Assembly (NCBI RefSeq): GCF_032452875.1
Contig: NC_083880.1
Span: 56,494,829 to 56,558,828 of the forward strand
Length of the DNA stretch: 64,000 nucleotides
DNA from: Bos javanicus
Taxonomy: Eukaryota; Chordata; Mammalia; Artiodactyla; Bovidae
Direction of reading: 5' to 3'
Shown in pieces: positions 31,986-44,421 of this stretch (the stretch's first letter is position 1; each line of letters starts with the position of its first letter). The notes under the pieces are model-generated. The model was not told the DNA's origin, ran no database searches, and saw only the letters and a program-made list of their open reading frames with translations. Position numbers and translations under genes: made by a program.

Positions 31986-34164
31986 CTAAGTTGCAAATCC
32001 CAAAGAACATTCATTCCTATAAATGGAAAAGCAGTACCACTCTTCTTAACTAGACATAACCTTAAAAATATATGAAACACGACCAGTGTTACTGAATATT
32101 TGGCCAAGTCACCTGCAGGAGCTGCCACTCCAGGACCCTCTCTGTTTCAGAAAGGAGTAAGGGGTGTGAGTGGTGCTCATCCAGCAGCAGCTGATTCTTA
32201 TGTGACATCACCAGGTCAACAGAGAGCTGAACGGAGTGGTTTCCTCTCTGAGTCACATCATTTTATGCCACGTCTGCAAACCACCGACTGTGATCCTACG
32301 TGGCCAACCTCAAGAAACTAAGGAGATGCTGGCTCCTTCTCTCCCCAAAGAACAAGCTGCCTTCATGCACTGACTTGGTCCTTGTGGCCACTCATCTTTT
32401 TGGAATGCTGTAGCAGTCAGACAGGGCTCTCGAGCCAGCTAACAAGCGGCACAATCAATGCACAACAGCTATTACGGGTGCCACAGTCTCCGCTTCACCC
32501 TCCTTGCTCTCCTCTCCGCGGTGAATGTAAGAGGTGCCAACAGCTGGTTTGGGATGGTGTCTCAGAGTGCTGACAGGTAAATAATTCATTTGATTGTTTG
32601 AGGAAGTTAACAGCGCATGTGATCAGATGCATCCGTCTGCATTCCACAGACAGCTGCCCTCTGCTGTTGGGGCCACAAGTCCTGGGCTGAAGCAAACAGG
32701 AGCCCAGACTTGCTGAGGGACAGGGTACCAGGGCTCCCTGGGGCCAGTGTTAGATTAGAGTCCAGGAGGCCTCAGGGCAATACAGAGGCCCTGCACAGGA
32801 GCTGCGCGGGGACCTGACTATGAGTGGTGTCCTGCCTGGTGACAGACAGCACAGGACATTTAACTAGCACTTCTGTGTGCTCCCTTTGTTATTCGCCACG
32901 AGTTACTCCTGACAAGCAGCTAGGGGAGTATGTCCAACAAGTGGAATATTCACAGATCTTCGCAGCAGGACCACCAGGCTGGGGGACACTTGAGTGAGGA
33001 AAGCAGTTGAAGAATGAATTCTTCCCAGAAGTGTGACCTGCTGATCTATGGAGCAGCATGGGGAAGCCTCCGGTCTTACTAGGACACTTGTCTGCTTCAC
33101 CACTGCTCTGGCCTTCCCCAGGCTCTTTGCCTCTGTCCAGCCCACAGACTGGCCTCTGTGAGGAATGAGAGCTATTGCAGGACCTGGCTCCACGTGAGTG
33201 AACATAGCACACTGTCTGGAGGGAAGTGGAGCTTTTGTCTCCCCAAAAGCCCCCACAGCCCTGGGTGTCACTCATGTGGGACCAACAACAGGCATCTTTC
33301 TACCCTTGAACAGCTGCTGCAGTCTTGGGCTTTATCAAAATGCAACTTGGAGTGTGTGGAAGCCCTAATTCCAAGCCCACTTCCACCAGCACCCACCTGC
33401 GACCAAAGAAGAGGGGGTGAGACAGCATTTACCACTGGAGGCAGCAGGTGCTTCATTGTAATTGAGATTATATTTTAACTACCAGTGTTACATCAGCAGT
33501 CACACTGACTCAGCACCTCTGTGCCAGTGTCTCACTGTGAGCTCTGTGGGGGTCTGTGTGCCTCACCATCAGTTCAACCTGGGGAAGGGCTTGCTGGGAC
33601 TCACGCAGCCCATCGAGGCCCAGCTGGGGTTTCAGCCCACATCCCAGCTCCAGTGCCTATTTCCATGACTACTTTGCCATGATGACAGCAACCCAGAGCA
33701 CAGGAGTCTCTCTAGGTAATAAAGAGGTGTATTAGGATTCTTTGAGCTGCTCATAACAAAAATCCAACTCAAAGGAAATAAAATGGGAAAAGAAGGGACT
33801 TACTGGCTCCACAAATGGAAAGTCTTGTCCTAGATGGACGCAGATGCTCAAATGGGGACACGGGGACCAGGCCGTCCTCCTTCTCTCAGCTCCACTTCTC
33901 AGGTAGTGGCTTCAGACTCAAGACTCTCTGTTCACAGGGAGCTCCCTGCACCCCCTACCGCCTGTCAGCTCAGCAACCATAACCCAGCAGGAATACAGCC
34001 TTCAGACTCATCCTGCATGGACAGTCTTGGGTAATAATCCTTGAACCAATCTCTGAGGCTAAAAGTTTAGAACCTGCACTTTTCCCAGAGCAGGGTCCTG
34101 TAGAGCCCCATGTGGACAAAGAGCAGAAATAAGATGTGCCCTCAAGAGGCACTCCTGGCCTTCC
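31986..34164. other. Unique region
   Basis: No gene is supported. Two long frames overlap at 32889-33275 and 32903-33271 (minus) without domain features. 33715-34080 looks like an old interspersed repeat of a family I cannot name. Confidence 0.35.
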
Positions 34165-34237
34165 AGGAGTGGGAAATGGAGAGCAGATGCATATCTGCTA
34201 CCAAAGGTCTTATCTGCACAGAGTGCGGGCAGTGGCA
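34165..34237 (+). other. Weak candidate exon
   Basis: A consensus donor (cag then gtaagg) at 34237/34238 is preceded by a frame containing a Cys-x2-Cys pair (CTECGQWHSSQ). The upstream acceptor 'cactcctggccttccag' is only fair. There is no matching neighbour exon and no identified protein. Confidence 0.12.
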
Positions 34238-35699
34238 TTCCTCTCAGGTAAGGCCACTTTCTGCAGCACCAGGCAGCCAGCAGGCTGTAGTCACCTCCAC
34301 CATCCGTCCACCTGCCTGCCCTGGGTGGGCCCACCTCTTTCCTCTTCTCTCCCCTCAGCAGGCAGCCTGGTGCCCAAAGGAAGGGCCAGTTCTCGGTAAA
34401 TACATAAAACTGGTGGTGTTCCCCTCCTGACTCTGGACCACATTCTTGCACCCATTTTTATGTAGCCTTCCCTCTTCCGAGCTTGCTCTCAGACAAAGCC
34501 CTGCCATTAGTTGCTCACACCTGAGTTCAGTGGTTCCCAACTCAAAGAATATAGGAACTCCCTACATGAATTATACGAGCACCACATACAACCTGCACCA
34601 TATTGTCTCATGTTTTCCTTCAAATTACCTCATTTTTCAAACCTAAATAAATACACTTAGAAGTGAGACTTGCCACAAATAGAAAGCAATAATAAAAAAG
34701 TAAATACTACAAGAATCAATGAAGGTTATTAAATCCTGCCTGGATACCATGGCTGGTTCAACTCTGGGCCCCAGGTTTTGTTCTCCCTGTTGAGGGAGGG
34801 GAGGAGACAGGACTAGAGGTCTGGGAAAGATGACTTGGCATCCATCCGAGTCACTGTCTGAGGCTCCCAGGATATGCTCTGAGCAGACCCAAAGGGAAGC
34901 GAGTCCAGCATGCACCATGAATGTGCTGAGTCCTAAATGTGCCCCTGGTGCTGAGTCTTTACATGCCCTGGTGCTCACTGCTCCTCACTCACTGCCCAGA
35001 AGAGCCATCCCAGGACCTAACTCTCCTCCTGGAATGAAGGGAACACTCCACAGGGAGCCATTTCTGTGCAGGAAAAAAGCAGCATGCTGCACTCTTGGCA
35101 GCAGACCAGTCAATACCTGCCCTGGAGTTTATGTCACACACAAATCTCAGAGCCCTTAATCTGCACCCAGATGAGCCCCTACCCCAGATCCAGAAAGGGT
35201 CAGCCAGTGGCCTCAGTGAATTAAGACAGGCATAGCTACAGAAACATGTGGCAGAGTGGATAACTGAAGCCCCAACATTCTGGGTAGAGGATGGAAAAGA
35301 AGATCTCCAGAGAGTCAGAAAGCACCATGGGGATTACAGAGAGAAGGAGGTATAAGATGCTTATGAATCCAGCTGGCACATAGGAGCACCTGACCCTAAT
35401 CCTCATGCCAGTTAACCTGAGAGCTGCTCTGTTAGTCCCTGGCCCCTGGCTGTCACACACGCAGCAAATCTGAGAAGCAGGTAAAGACTCTGAAAACAGA
35501 GCTGACGATTGGAACTACAGCGCATAGGTAGGTTGGAACTTGTGGCTTAGATGTAACCAGTTCAAATGCCTGCTAAAGCAAAAATGTCAACATTCTCCAG
35601 AAGTCTCCATAACCACAATAATCAAAATGAGCTCTGGAAGAAGAGGAGAAAGAATATAGAGCTGAAAGATTATTTGATAAATAGTGGCTGAAAGACTCC
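34238..35699. other. Unique region
   Basis: No gene or confident repeat. A hAT-like inverted end 'cagtggttcccaactc' occurs at 34527, but no complete element could be delimited. Confidence 0.35.
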
Positions 35700-36330
35700 C
35701 AAATTTGTCACAACACATAAACCCTCAGATTTAAGAAGCTTAACAAACTCCAGAAGAGATAAACCCAAAGATATCCACACCCAGACCCATTGTAATTAAG
35801 CCACTGAGAACTGAAATCAAAGGAAAAAAATCTTGAAAATACCATGAAAAAGCAGTCTGTAACCCGTAGGGAAACAGTGGTCTGAATGGCTTCAGTTTTC
35901 ACATCAGAAACCACGGAGGTCAGGAGGTGGCATACCATTTCCAAAGAGCTGAAAGGAAAGAAGTGTCAACCCAGAATTCTATATCCAGAAAAAATAAATT
36001 TTAGGAACAAAGGCAAAATAAAGATGCTTCCAAATGAAGGAAAATTAAGAGAGTATACTGTGAGCAGATTTTTTACTACAAGAATTGCTGAAGCAAACTC
36101 AAACAGAAGGAAACTCGAAGCATCAGGAATGGCAGAAAAGCAGCAGAAATGGTAACTGAATAAATATGATAGATTATTCTTTCCTTGGGTTTTTAAAAGA
36201 TATGTTTAAGGTTTGGAAATAGCTATTATATCTCTGTGTGGGTTTTCAGTGTATGTACATATAAAATATAAGATGACTGTAACACGAAGGGGAGAGGAGT
36301 AAAGGGACTGACACAAATTTCAGAATTCTG
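35700..36330 (+). mobile_element. L1 ORF1-bearing remnant (HAL1-like)
   Basis: L1 ORF1 C-terminal text is followed directly by 3' UTR-like sequence, with no ORF2 between. That arrangement fits a HAL1-type element or an internally deleted L1. Upstream parts ('cccaaagatatccacaccca') also resemble ORF1 but are out of frame. Confidence 0.75.
35886..36155 (+). pseudogene. L1 ORF1p C-terminal domain remnant
   Basis: The 89-codon frame contains CQPRILYPEKI at residues 27-37 and the preceding SETTEVRRWH. Both are hallmarks of the L1 ORF1 RNA-binding protein C-terminal domain. Full-length ORF1p is several times longer, so this is a fragment. Frameshifts separate it from the upstream portion. ORF1p normally coats L1 RNA as a trimeric chaperone. 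This remnant lacks the coiled coil and RRM and should be non-functional. Confidence 0.8.
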
Positions 36331-37249
36331 AACGTATCGCTTGAGCCATCAACAATGGCTCACAAAAATTACGACTTAAATATATCTACTACAGGTACCC
36401 TGTGCATCGCACCAAACCCCATGCTGGACAATAGGGAGACTTTGATGAACACAATAGACTAGTCTGTGAAGACTCTAAGATCTGTCTGTGGACCAAATGC
36501 CTTCTGGTTCGGGCCCCCTGGGGTTTGGAGAGAAATGGGTTTTGCTTCTCAGCTGCTCCTGGCATCTTCTCCTAAAAACACACTAGCAGGGCCCTGAAGG
36601 TCACAGATAAAGCAGGAGGCCTGGGGCTCTTAATATACTTTCAATCTTTTTGTTTGTTTTGCCAACTGTGTTTCATTTTTGCAGGCTATCGGTCAGAGTG
36701 CCTCCTCATCTCGCACACAGAATCACAGGGTAACTGAGGAGCAGATTGTATATAGACACCACCTCCCTACACACACACATGGGATGTTGGCACCCATTTA
36801 TTGCTCTCATAACCCAATATCACCGGCATTCCCAGTCTCGTCCTCTGGAGCCCTGGGACCAAAGTGTTGCTCTCGCAGCAGGAGCCCCCACCTCCATCCC
36901 TCGGGAATTTTCTCCTCGCTGAGCTAGCAGCAGCCATAAATGATCTGATTTGCGATCTGTCCCTCTGCTCTTGGGACTGTAAATGCAGCTATAGTATATG
37001 AGGTGGAGGGCTGGGCTGGGCTACTCCTGGCCTCCCAAGCAAGCAGCTACCCAAGGCTGTAATTTCACTTTATCTCTCTCCCATTAAAAGGCAATTGAAA
37101 GTGAACCGAGGAGAATGAGGGCTGCCTGCAACCTCAGAAACCTTGAACAGCGCTTGCTGAAGGGCGGCTGGTGGACACAGGCACCTGGTGCTGAAGAAAT
37201 GAGAGGAAGGGACTCTGCAGGACCGCAAACAATAACAGTAATAGTAACA
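36331..37249. other. Unique region
   Basis: No gene was recognised. The 36900-37090 part looks repeat-free and could include conserved non-coding sequence. Confidence 0.35.
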
Positions 37250-37480
37250 GCAGCAGCACCTGCAGCAACAATAATGCCGCTATTTATGGACACCTATGGG
37301 TCACAGACGCTGCGCCAGGTTGCAGGTACAGGGCTCTGCTGGCCATGTGAGACCAACTTGCAGGAAGAATCTGAGTGAGGTCGAGTGAGGTCTTGTCAGG
37401 GAGCCAGGAATTGAATTCGACTCTGCCTGACTGAAGTGTGTGCTCAGAACTGCTGTGTTCCCACCTCCAGGACCTGCAGG
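37250..37480 (-). mobile_element. MIR SINE, antisense, degraded
   Basis: The order 'aacaataatgccgctattta', 'gagccaggaattgaattcga' and 'ctctgcctgactgaagtgtg' resembles an inverted MIR with heavy divergence. A second MIR-like patch may follow at 37555-37640. Confidence 0.5.
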
Positions 37481-37928
37481 GGTTATAGAGCCCTGCCTTT
37501 GGATTCCTTTTTACAACTGCATGAGAAGGTGCAGTGGAAGCTTTTTCTCAGCCAGCATCTGGTAAGCACTCAGGTACAGGATCTGGGATGAGACCCCACT
37601 CCAAATCCAATGTTCTTTCTACCACTTTGTGCTCCCAGGACTCCAGGGCTCTCCCACAGGTTCTGCTAAAGCAATTCACAGAGAATTCACATTCAGAGTG
37701 ACCCCAAAACAGATGGTGGCCACGCCATGAGAAGGTGGGATTCCAGGGGCTGGGGAACATCTGTGGGCACAGAGGTGGGGAAGGGGTGCTGATGGCAGCA
37801 CTGACGTCTGTGATTAAGACTCAGGGAGAGTTAGCACAGCCGTCGCTGTGTACTGGCTGGGATAAATCTCATGATGCTACCAGAAGCAGAGGAGACTTTT
37901 TTTTTAAGCCTGTAAAAGTCCTTAGGAA

Positions 37929-38185
37929 GTACTTCCTTGGTGGTCCAGTGGTAAAGAATCCAACCGCCAATGCAAGGGACACGGGTTTGAGCCCCGATCC
38001 AAGAAGATTCCACATGCCCCAGAGCAACTAAGCCCACAATTGCTGAAGTCTGCACACTCTAGAGCTCTCGAGCCACAACTAGTGAGCCCACACGCTGCAA
38101 CTAGAAGGTAGCCCTCACTTGACACACCTAGAGAAAGCCCGTGCGCAGCAACAGAGACCCAGCTCAGCCAAAAATAAATAAATAT
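37929..38185 (+). mobile_element. CHR-type SINE (tRNA-derived)
   Basis: It starts 'acttccttggtggtccagtg', continues 'gtaaagaatccaaccgccaa' and 'cagagcaactaagcccacaa', then 'agagaaagcccgtgcgcagc', and ends in an AAATAAATAAAT tail. This is the standard order of the cetartiodactyl CHR SINE. Confidence 0.9.
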
Positions 38186-38269
38186 TTTATTTTTAAATCC
38201 CCAAGAACAGTATGACTGAGAATACAGGCCCAGTGTTGGGGTGTTATACACCAAATCCCTCTGGCCATG

Positions 38270-38415
38270 AGAAGTTTACCCGGCTGAGGCTCCACATTCC
38301 TGTCTGTGAACCAAGACCAAGGCAAGTACCTGTACAACCTGTTGGATGCTGTGCGGAGTCAGTGAAAAATGTACATAAAATGCTTAACACAGTAAATGGG
38401 AATTAATAACTGTGT
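38270..38415 (+). mobile_element. Possible MIR fragment
   Basis: 'aaaatgcttaacacagtaaa' after a 'tgaaaaatgtacataaaatg' segment resembles the MIR 3' half. Weak. Confidence 0.35.
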
Positions 38416-38828
38416 AGTAAGTGTTAGACTAAGTAAATACATTCTTGTTGATAGTAACAACCCCATGCCTTTTTGCAGGCAGCAGGCACTTCCTCTGCTT
38501 GGAGCCTGCTTTTTGTCAAATTATGATGCTGGTCAAAGCTAGCAGCCCTTTAGCCACCTTTCAACCCCTCTCCCTTCCTTCAAGTCTGGACTTGTTACGC
38601 AGTCTTATTGTCCACTCCAGTGCCAGGGGCACAAGTGAGCCTCCCAGGGCCTGGCACCCGCTGTCCCCTTAGCTGTTTGCTCCTTCGGGTCCTCAGGGGC
38701 CAGTTTAAACGCCACCTCCTCGGAGAGCCTCTCCCTGACCTGCCAGGAAAGTCAGAGGCTGGCTGTTCCTCTCATGGCCTTACCCCAGTGTGAAATCATT
38801 TATTTGGGTGTCTTCTAAGATTTAATGT

Positions 38829-38857
38829 TTTTTGTTGTTGTTGTTGTTGTTGTTGCT
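38829..38857. repeat. (GTT)n microsatellite
   Basis: About nine GTT units following a T-rich run. The reverse strand reads as polyglutamine or polyasparagine in frames, which is an artefact of the repeat. Confidence 0.93.
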
Positions 38858-39339
38858 TTTCCATGAAATTTGAAGCAAGAAGGGAGGAGAAACGAAAATG
38901 ACCTGTGGGAATGCTATGAGCCTGCGTGTGGCAAGGGGCTCTCTGCTGTCCTGTGCCCTCCCTTGGGGAAACCCACCTCCCAGAGAAGCTGCCTCTGGTG
39001 ACCAGGGGGAGATGGAGGTCTTCGAGCTGCACTTCAACCAAACACATTCCAGTAGCCAAACCAGACCTCCACGCTTGGCCTTCTGTTGTCACAGCCACAA
39101 TGAGGACAGCTCCTGTCTGGGAAGGCGCTGTGGGAGGCCAGGCAAGAGACCAAAGGAGAGCAAGCCGGAGGCTGGGCCCCTGGAAGCTGGAGAGATGAAA
39201 GGGAGGCGGCCTCCCATCAGAGCCTCGGAAGGCCCACCCGCCAGGCTTCCTTCTAATCCAGCCCTATGCATGCAGGAGTCAAGAAGCATGCTTTCCTTCC
39301 CAAGGAACTATTCTCTGTTTTAATAGAGATGAAAAGGTG
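38858..39339. other. Unique sequence
   Basis: A 141-codon plus frame (38898-39323) lies here but shows no domain or splice support. Confidence 0.35.
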
Positions 39340-39475
39340 AGAGGGTTGTGTGGGTTTAAGAAAACAGTTATTGCACAACAATATGGATGCACTTACTGTC
39401 ACAGAATGGTTAAAATGGCAAATTTTATGTTATGTGCATTTTACCACAATTTGAAAAATCTAAACAGCAAAAATG
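39340..39475 (+). mobile_element. L1 LINE 3' terminal fragment
   Basis: 'atggttaaaatggcaaattt' followed by 'tatgttatgtgcattttacc' is a typical old L1 3' terminus. Confidence 0.65.
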
Positions 39476-39774
39476 AAAGGCCAAAACTCTAAGCGTTTAC
39501 CCAACCCTAAATGAGATGGAATGAAAATGTTAAAAAATACTACATGTGATTTTCATTTTTGTTATGCAATAATGCAATTTCTAAATTTTCCATTAGAAGT
39601 ACTATTTTAACACTAGAAAAGTTATAAACACACACTAGTTTCATAGACAATTTCAGAATTCTTTATGACTTCATTAACCTCAAAACTCTGTGCAGTGACT
39701 ATAAACCAAATGACAATGAAAAATTCTAAAAAATAAGACACAAACTATTAGGAACCACTAATATTGATTCAGTG

Positions 39775-40310
39775 CTCACCACATTCATTCCTTCACTTAC
39801 TCACACCACACCTGTTCTGAGCTAGTTCTAGGCACAGGGACACCACAGGGACCACAGTGATGTCCAGGCCCCTCTGTGGCATCCTTCTCATGGGCAAGCC
39901 AACCAGATGGCAGAAAGTATCACGTGGAACAGTAATGCGGGTAGAAGAGGCGGGGCATGCCAGGGACAGGATAGGGGACTCCTTTAGTTGTGGCACCAGG
40001 GACATGTTCTCTGATGAGGTGGCATTAGAGCTAGGCCAGAGGGAAATAAAGAGACAGCCATGAGACTGTGGGGGGGTGGTGGATTGCAGACAGAGGGAAC
40101 AACATGTGCCAAGGTCCAGAGGCAGGAGCCACTGGAAGCCAGCAGATGGCAGGGGTGAATAAGGAGGTTGGAGGTACAGGCAGGAGGCGGATCCCACTGG
40201 CCTGGGGGGTCCAGACCAGGATATGAGTTCACCCTGTGACATGGGAGCCATCGGAGCTTTTAGACAGAGGGGCAGTTTAGAGAGCAAGACTCAGCCTGCT
40301 GCAGGGCAAA
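39775..40310 (-). mobile_element. L2 LINE 3' region, antisense
   Basis: L2 landmarks are in inverted order: the attcattcctt end, 'gagctagttctaggcacagg', 'cagacagagggaacaacatg', 'tgccaaggtccagaggcagg' and 'gggagccatcggagctttta'. The reverse-strand 164-codon frame lies in the L2 3' region and shows no RT motif. Confidence 0.8.
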
Positions 40311-40654
40311 TGAAAAGGGGGCCAGATGGACATGGCCTCATTAGTCTTACCTCTACCCTATGAGGAATCAGCCTCGTGGAGATGACGACAGTCTTGAATC
40401 CCGCAGCCCATGGACACAGAGCTCGGATCTAGGCCTCAACTTTCTGACCCAATGCCCCACAACCTGACAGCCTCACTTGCTCCATGATCCCCCGCTCACG
40501 TAGGTAGGGCAGCAAAATCCAGCTGCTGCCATTTTTGAAAATCTCATGGCTACATCCACTGTGCTTCACACCTTCCTGATCCCAGGAGCCTCGTGTGGAA
40601 GGCTGAGGGTTGCCACGTGGAGATAACCCTGGAGAAGGTACTTACTTAGCAGTT

Positions 40655-40812
40655 CAGAGCAGGGGCTCTGGAGTCTGAAGACCTGGTTCAAGTCTCAACT
40701 CCATCACTCCCTATCAGGTGAACTTGGCCAAGAATGGAAAGGCTTTGGGCCTCAGCTTCCTCAGCTGTAAAATGTAGGAGAATACCTGTAGTGCTGTTGG
40801 AGGACCACCCAA
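40655..40812 (+). mobile_element. MIR SINE, sense
   Basis: 'ggggctctggagtctgaaga', 'cctggttcaagtctcaactc', and 'cctcagcttcctcagctgta' followed by aaatg are the central MIR blocks in order. Confidence 0.8.
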
Positions 40813-42674
40813 TGTAACCCAGGACCACCATGAGCTCTTAGCTCGGTTCCTCAACAAAGAAGCTGAAAATAAAGAAGAGCCACTTTCAGTCTAAATAGAC
40901 TCATTCTGGGATTAAATGTGCTGAAAGCCCCAACTTATTTAATCTCATCAGAAAGCTCCATAACAGCAAATATCATGAGCACCTACTAGGCAAAGTGCTC
41001 ATCACCACAGGCAGATCCACAGAAGTAACCTTCAGGATGGCAGAAAGGACAGCCCACCGTCTGGAGCTGTTCACCACTGATCCCATTTCCTGATTCAAAA
41101 CAACCCTTTTTTAATTGGTTAGAGAGGTATTGTGAAAATGCACTATTATTACTCCCAGGCATCCAATTCCATCTATAAGTTGCATGTCCTAATTAAATGT
41201 TCCTAATGTCACATCAACTTGGCTCACTTCTCTTAATTATTGAATAAAACTCTCCTGTGAAGTTGGCTCTGCCTCATCCACCTCATCCATCACTGTCTCT
41301 TTTCCTGCTCTCGCCCAGCAGGCTGGGCCTCCCGTGTCCCCAAGGATGGATTCTTTCTGCGGACCCACTGTGGAGGCGTCCCCTGTTACAGACGAGGACC
41401 CGCAGGCAGGAGGAAAAGTGAATGTAGCTGAACAAACACAGTGAACCTGATCGTTGCAGGAGGCCTCTCTGAAGTACCAGCAGGCCCTCCTGAAGGGATT
41501 CCAAGCCTTTCTTCACCAGCAAGGTCCTCCCACCCCCGGAGAGGCTTGACTACTCCACTAGAAACGGGACTTCTGGTCTGGATCCCCAGACACCGACATC
41601 CGCAGGGACTGGGCAAAGGGAGTTTCCTGGCCTCTGAAGCCAGATGTTATGAGGCCCTGGATGCAGGAGGTGGTGCGAGAACCCACAGGGCAGCAGCAGA
41701 GAGCTCGGAGCTGCATCACCGCACCTTCCTGCTGAGGCCATCAGTGGGGCACCAGCACTGAAGACAGCCTTCCCCATTGCACATCTAGAGGGACCATGCC
41801 ACTCCTGCCCAAGGTTCTGCCCAGCAAGCCCCTACCCCTATCCAGCCTGCTTTTCGTATCCAGCACCTAAGGCAAGGTCCTGAGGCCCAAGTCAGAGCTT
41901 CAGATGTGCTGACGACACTACAGAGAAAGATACACCACATCCTTGAGTCATATTTAGTCGACAATAACCCCCACTTGGCCCAGGGACAGCACATTCAGCT
42001 TGGGGTACACTGCTCTTCCTGCCCCAGGGGGTAGCTTTAAGGACTTGAGCACACAGGTACCAGGCTCTAGCAGGGGGACCTGGGGGCAGGGCTGTCAGCT
42101 CCCAGATGCCGCTGATCTCCTGACCCTGGGCTGTCACTGAGCTCCAGGGAAAGGGCTGGGCTGCCCCTCACCATTGTCCACTCCAATGCAGAAGGACCCA
42201 CAGGACCCTCATAGCAGCTTTCCAGGCCAGGCCCCTTCCCCGCTGTCTGCTGCAGCCGAGTCTCACACCCGGACACTGGCCAAGCCCCAGAGGAGAAGGT
42301 ATCTGCTTCCCCTTAGTTGAGAAGCTGCAGTTCACCTCTCCCCACAGAAGTCAGGGGACAGTGCTCCTTCCATGGGCCTGGAAGTTTTTTCTTTTAGTAG
42401 AAGTCACTAAAGCCTCACTTTTCTAAAGAGGAGAGGCTTGGCACTCCCACGTGAAAGCATGGATGCTCCCTAGGGTTGGAGAGAGGAGATACCAACCAAG
42501 AGGCAAATTATTCTGTGACACAAATGGTGGGTGATCCCCTCCATGTTTGGACACTTTTGATCAGCCAAGAATGTTCACAAATAGCCACTGCCTCAGCCCC
42601 AGAGTGAACCAGGAATGCTTAAGGGGAACAACAGTGGCTCCAACAGCAAACGTGCTGAGGCAGGATCACAATCA
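40813..42674. other. Unique region
   Basis: No gene supported in about 1.9 kb. A short L2/MIR-like patch lies near 40975-41050. GC-richer frames at 41386-42276 occur on both strands and lack domain signals. Confidence 0.35.
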
Positions 42675-42790
42675 TTTAATCACTGAGTCAAGCATGTGCT
42701 CACGAGCAGTGGGAATGCACCAGTGAACAAGAAGACATGTCCTCCCCACACGATGCTTTAGCTGTGGTGGGGAGATGGATGCCAGGTTCG
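42675..42790 (-). mobile_element. L2 3' fragment, antisense
   Basis: 'gcaccagtgaacaagaagac' preceded by an 'atttaatcactgagtcaagc' segment fits an inverted, diverged L2 end. Confidence 0.5.
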
Positions 42791-42899
42791 TGGCACCAGA
42801 AGCAGAAGTGGATTCCACAGTGTGAGGTATAGATGGTGCCTCACCAGCCACTGCCTGTGGTCTCCACCAGGTGTGGTCACCACAGGGTGTGGGGACCAG

Positions 42900-43085
42900 A
42901 GCATGGGCTGGGGACCCGAGATGTCTGCATTTGAATCCTGGCTCTTCTGCTAAACCAAGTGACCTTGGCAAGTTCACTTGCCTCTTGGAACCTTAGTTTC
43001 CCCATCTGCAAACTGTAGGTAATATGTTAGCTATGCATAGCATTGTTGCAAGGATTAAGCGAGTCAGTGTATATATAAAGTGCTG
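42900..43085 (+). mobile_element. MIR SINE, sense
   Basis: 'tgcatttgaatcctggctct', 'gaccttggcaagttcacttg', 'ccttagtttccccatctgca' and 'caaggattaagcgagtcagt' are consecutive MIR blocks. Confidence 0.85.
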
Positions 43086-43169
43086 TGGGGTGGGGGGTTC
43101 CTGGCACAGGGCGAGGACTTTACATTGTCTGCTTTTTCTGTCGCTCGGGGATGTCCTCACCAAAGACCA

Positions 43170-43520
43170 GATTGTCAAGCTGAGACCTGGCGGATAAGAA
43201 AGAGGAGCAGATGGCCAGATGAGGAGCAGGGGAAGGATGCTCCAGGACAGGGAACAGCACATGTGAAGGCTGGCTCTGAGGAGGCGTGGCGCGTTGGAGA
43301 CTGGATCTGGGACGCGGGGAGCAGGGTGGGAGACAGGGATGAAAAAGTTGGTGAGAACCCCAGTCATGTGAAGACCTTGAACTTTGACCTGAGGGGCTAT
43401 GGGGGTTTTATGTAGGAGTTGACTGGATGTCACTCTGACTATGATGTGGAGAATGGATTGACAGGGGAACAAATTAGGTTTGCAGGTGCTATCGTTCAAA
43501 GGGTAGGTGATAGATATGGA
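43170..43520 (-). mobile_element. L2 LINE, antisense
   Basis: 'caagctgagacctggcggat', 'ggacagggaacagcacatgt', and 'gatgtggagaatggattgac' followed by agggg follow the inverted L2 order. The long reverse frame (42993-43673) spans MIR and L2 and is not a gene. Confidence 0.7.
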
Positions 43521-44413
43521 GAGAAGTGTGTAGGTATGTGGTGCAAAGAAGAAAGGAAACCAGAAATGATGCCAGGGCGTCATCCTTCGCCGACTGGTCC
43601 AGTGGCAGTGCCATTTGTTGGGCTTCATGTGAAACATCCCTGAAGGAGATGTTATCTGTCCTGGCCTGGCCATGTGACATCCAAAGGGAGAAACTGACTA
43701 GGTATTTGGATAAAGAGCTTTTGATCTTCAGGGGGTGGCTAACACAATGCAGGAGCTGTTGAAACCCTAGGTGGGAAGGTCCCTTAAGTTTGGAATCAGC
43801 CACCACTGTGCCAACACCTGCAGGGTACCATGCCCTGTGGAGGGCGCCAAGGTTCCAGAGATGATTCAGCATCATGGGGTCACAATCTCACTGCCCCGCA
43901 GCCGTTCCCAGGCTGCCTTGATGGTACAGAATATCTGAAGTTCTTCAGGAACTTGTTCACCAGAAACAAGTGGGCTGAAGCCGGAGCTTATCTGGAGCAT
44001 GCTAAGATACTGTGTCCACTTCCTCGTCAAGACAGACAGATTCCATTAAAGCACCCACAGCCCTGAAGCCCTGCTTCTCTCCACCACCTCCCCACAAGAG
44101 GCAAAAGAGGAAGATTTAAAAATTACAAGTGCTATCCTCCACACTCCATCTCCCAAACTTCATTTCACAATGGCTGCTGACATCAATAATGTTGGACAGG
44201 ATAATCAAGTTTGCATAATGTAGCCGCTCTCGAAAGGTCCCTCTGCACAAACACCCATCCTGGTATGAATGCCAGGAAGCAAGCAGCCTGCGATTGCAGA
44301 GAAAAGGCCCTTAGAGGTGGGACATAAGAGTCTTTTACCGTGGTACCCATGTGTGATCTTACAGGCATAACCCTCCATCAGCAAAGCTGGCTTCTTCTCC
44401 CAGTTTGACCCCT
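43521..44413. other. Unique region with one protein-like frame
   Basis: The frame 43830-44066 (plus) contains a stretch with balanced composition (residues about 30-58) after a possible acceptor 'ccgcagccgttcccag', but no donor or homologue is recognised. 44160-44310 is repeat-free and could be conserved non-coding sequence. Confidence 0.25.
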
Positions 44414-44421
44414 TACTAGTG

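Noticed and set aside
33715..34080. Possible old interspersed repeat
   Set aside because: It has a repeat-like feel, but I could not assign a family or find boundaries, so it is left as unique sequence.
39793..40287. 164-codon reverse-strand ORF
   Set aside because: It sits in the sense strand of an L2 3' region and has no reverse transcriptase motif.
42993..43673. 226-codon reverse-strand ORF
   Set aside because: It lies across a MIR and an antisense L2. No domain was recognised and the composition is that of repeat-derived sequence.
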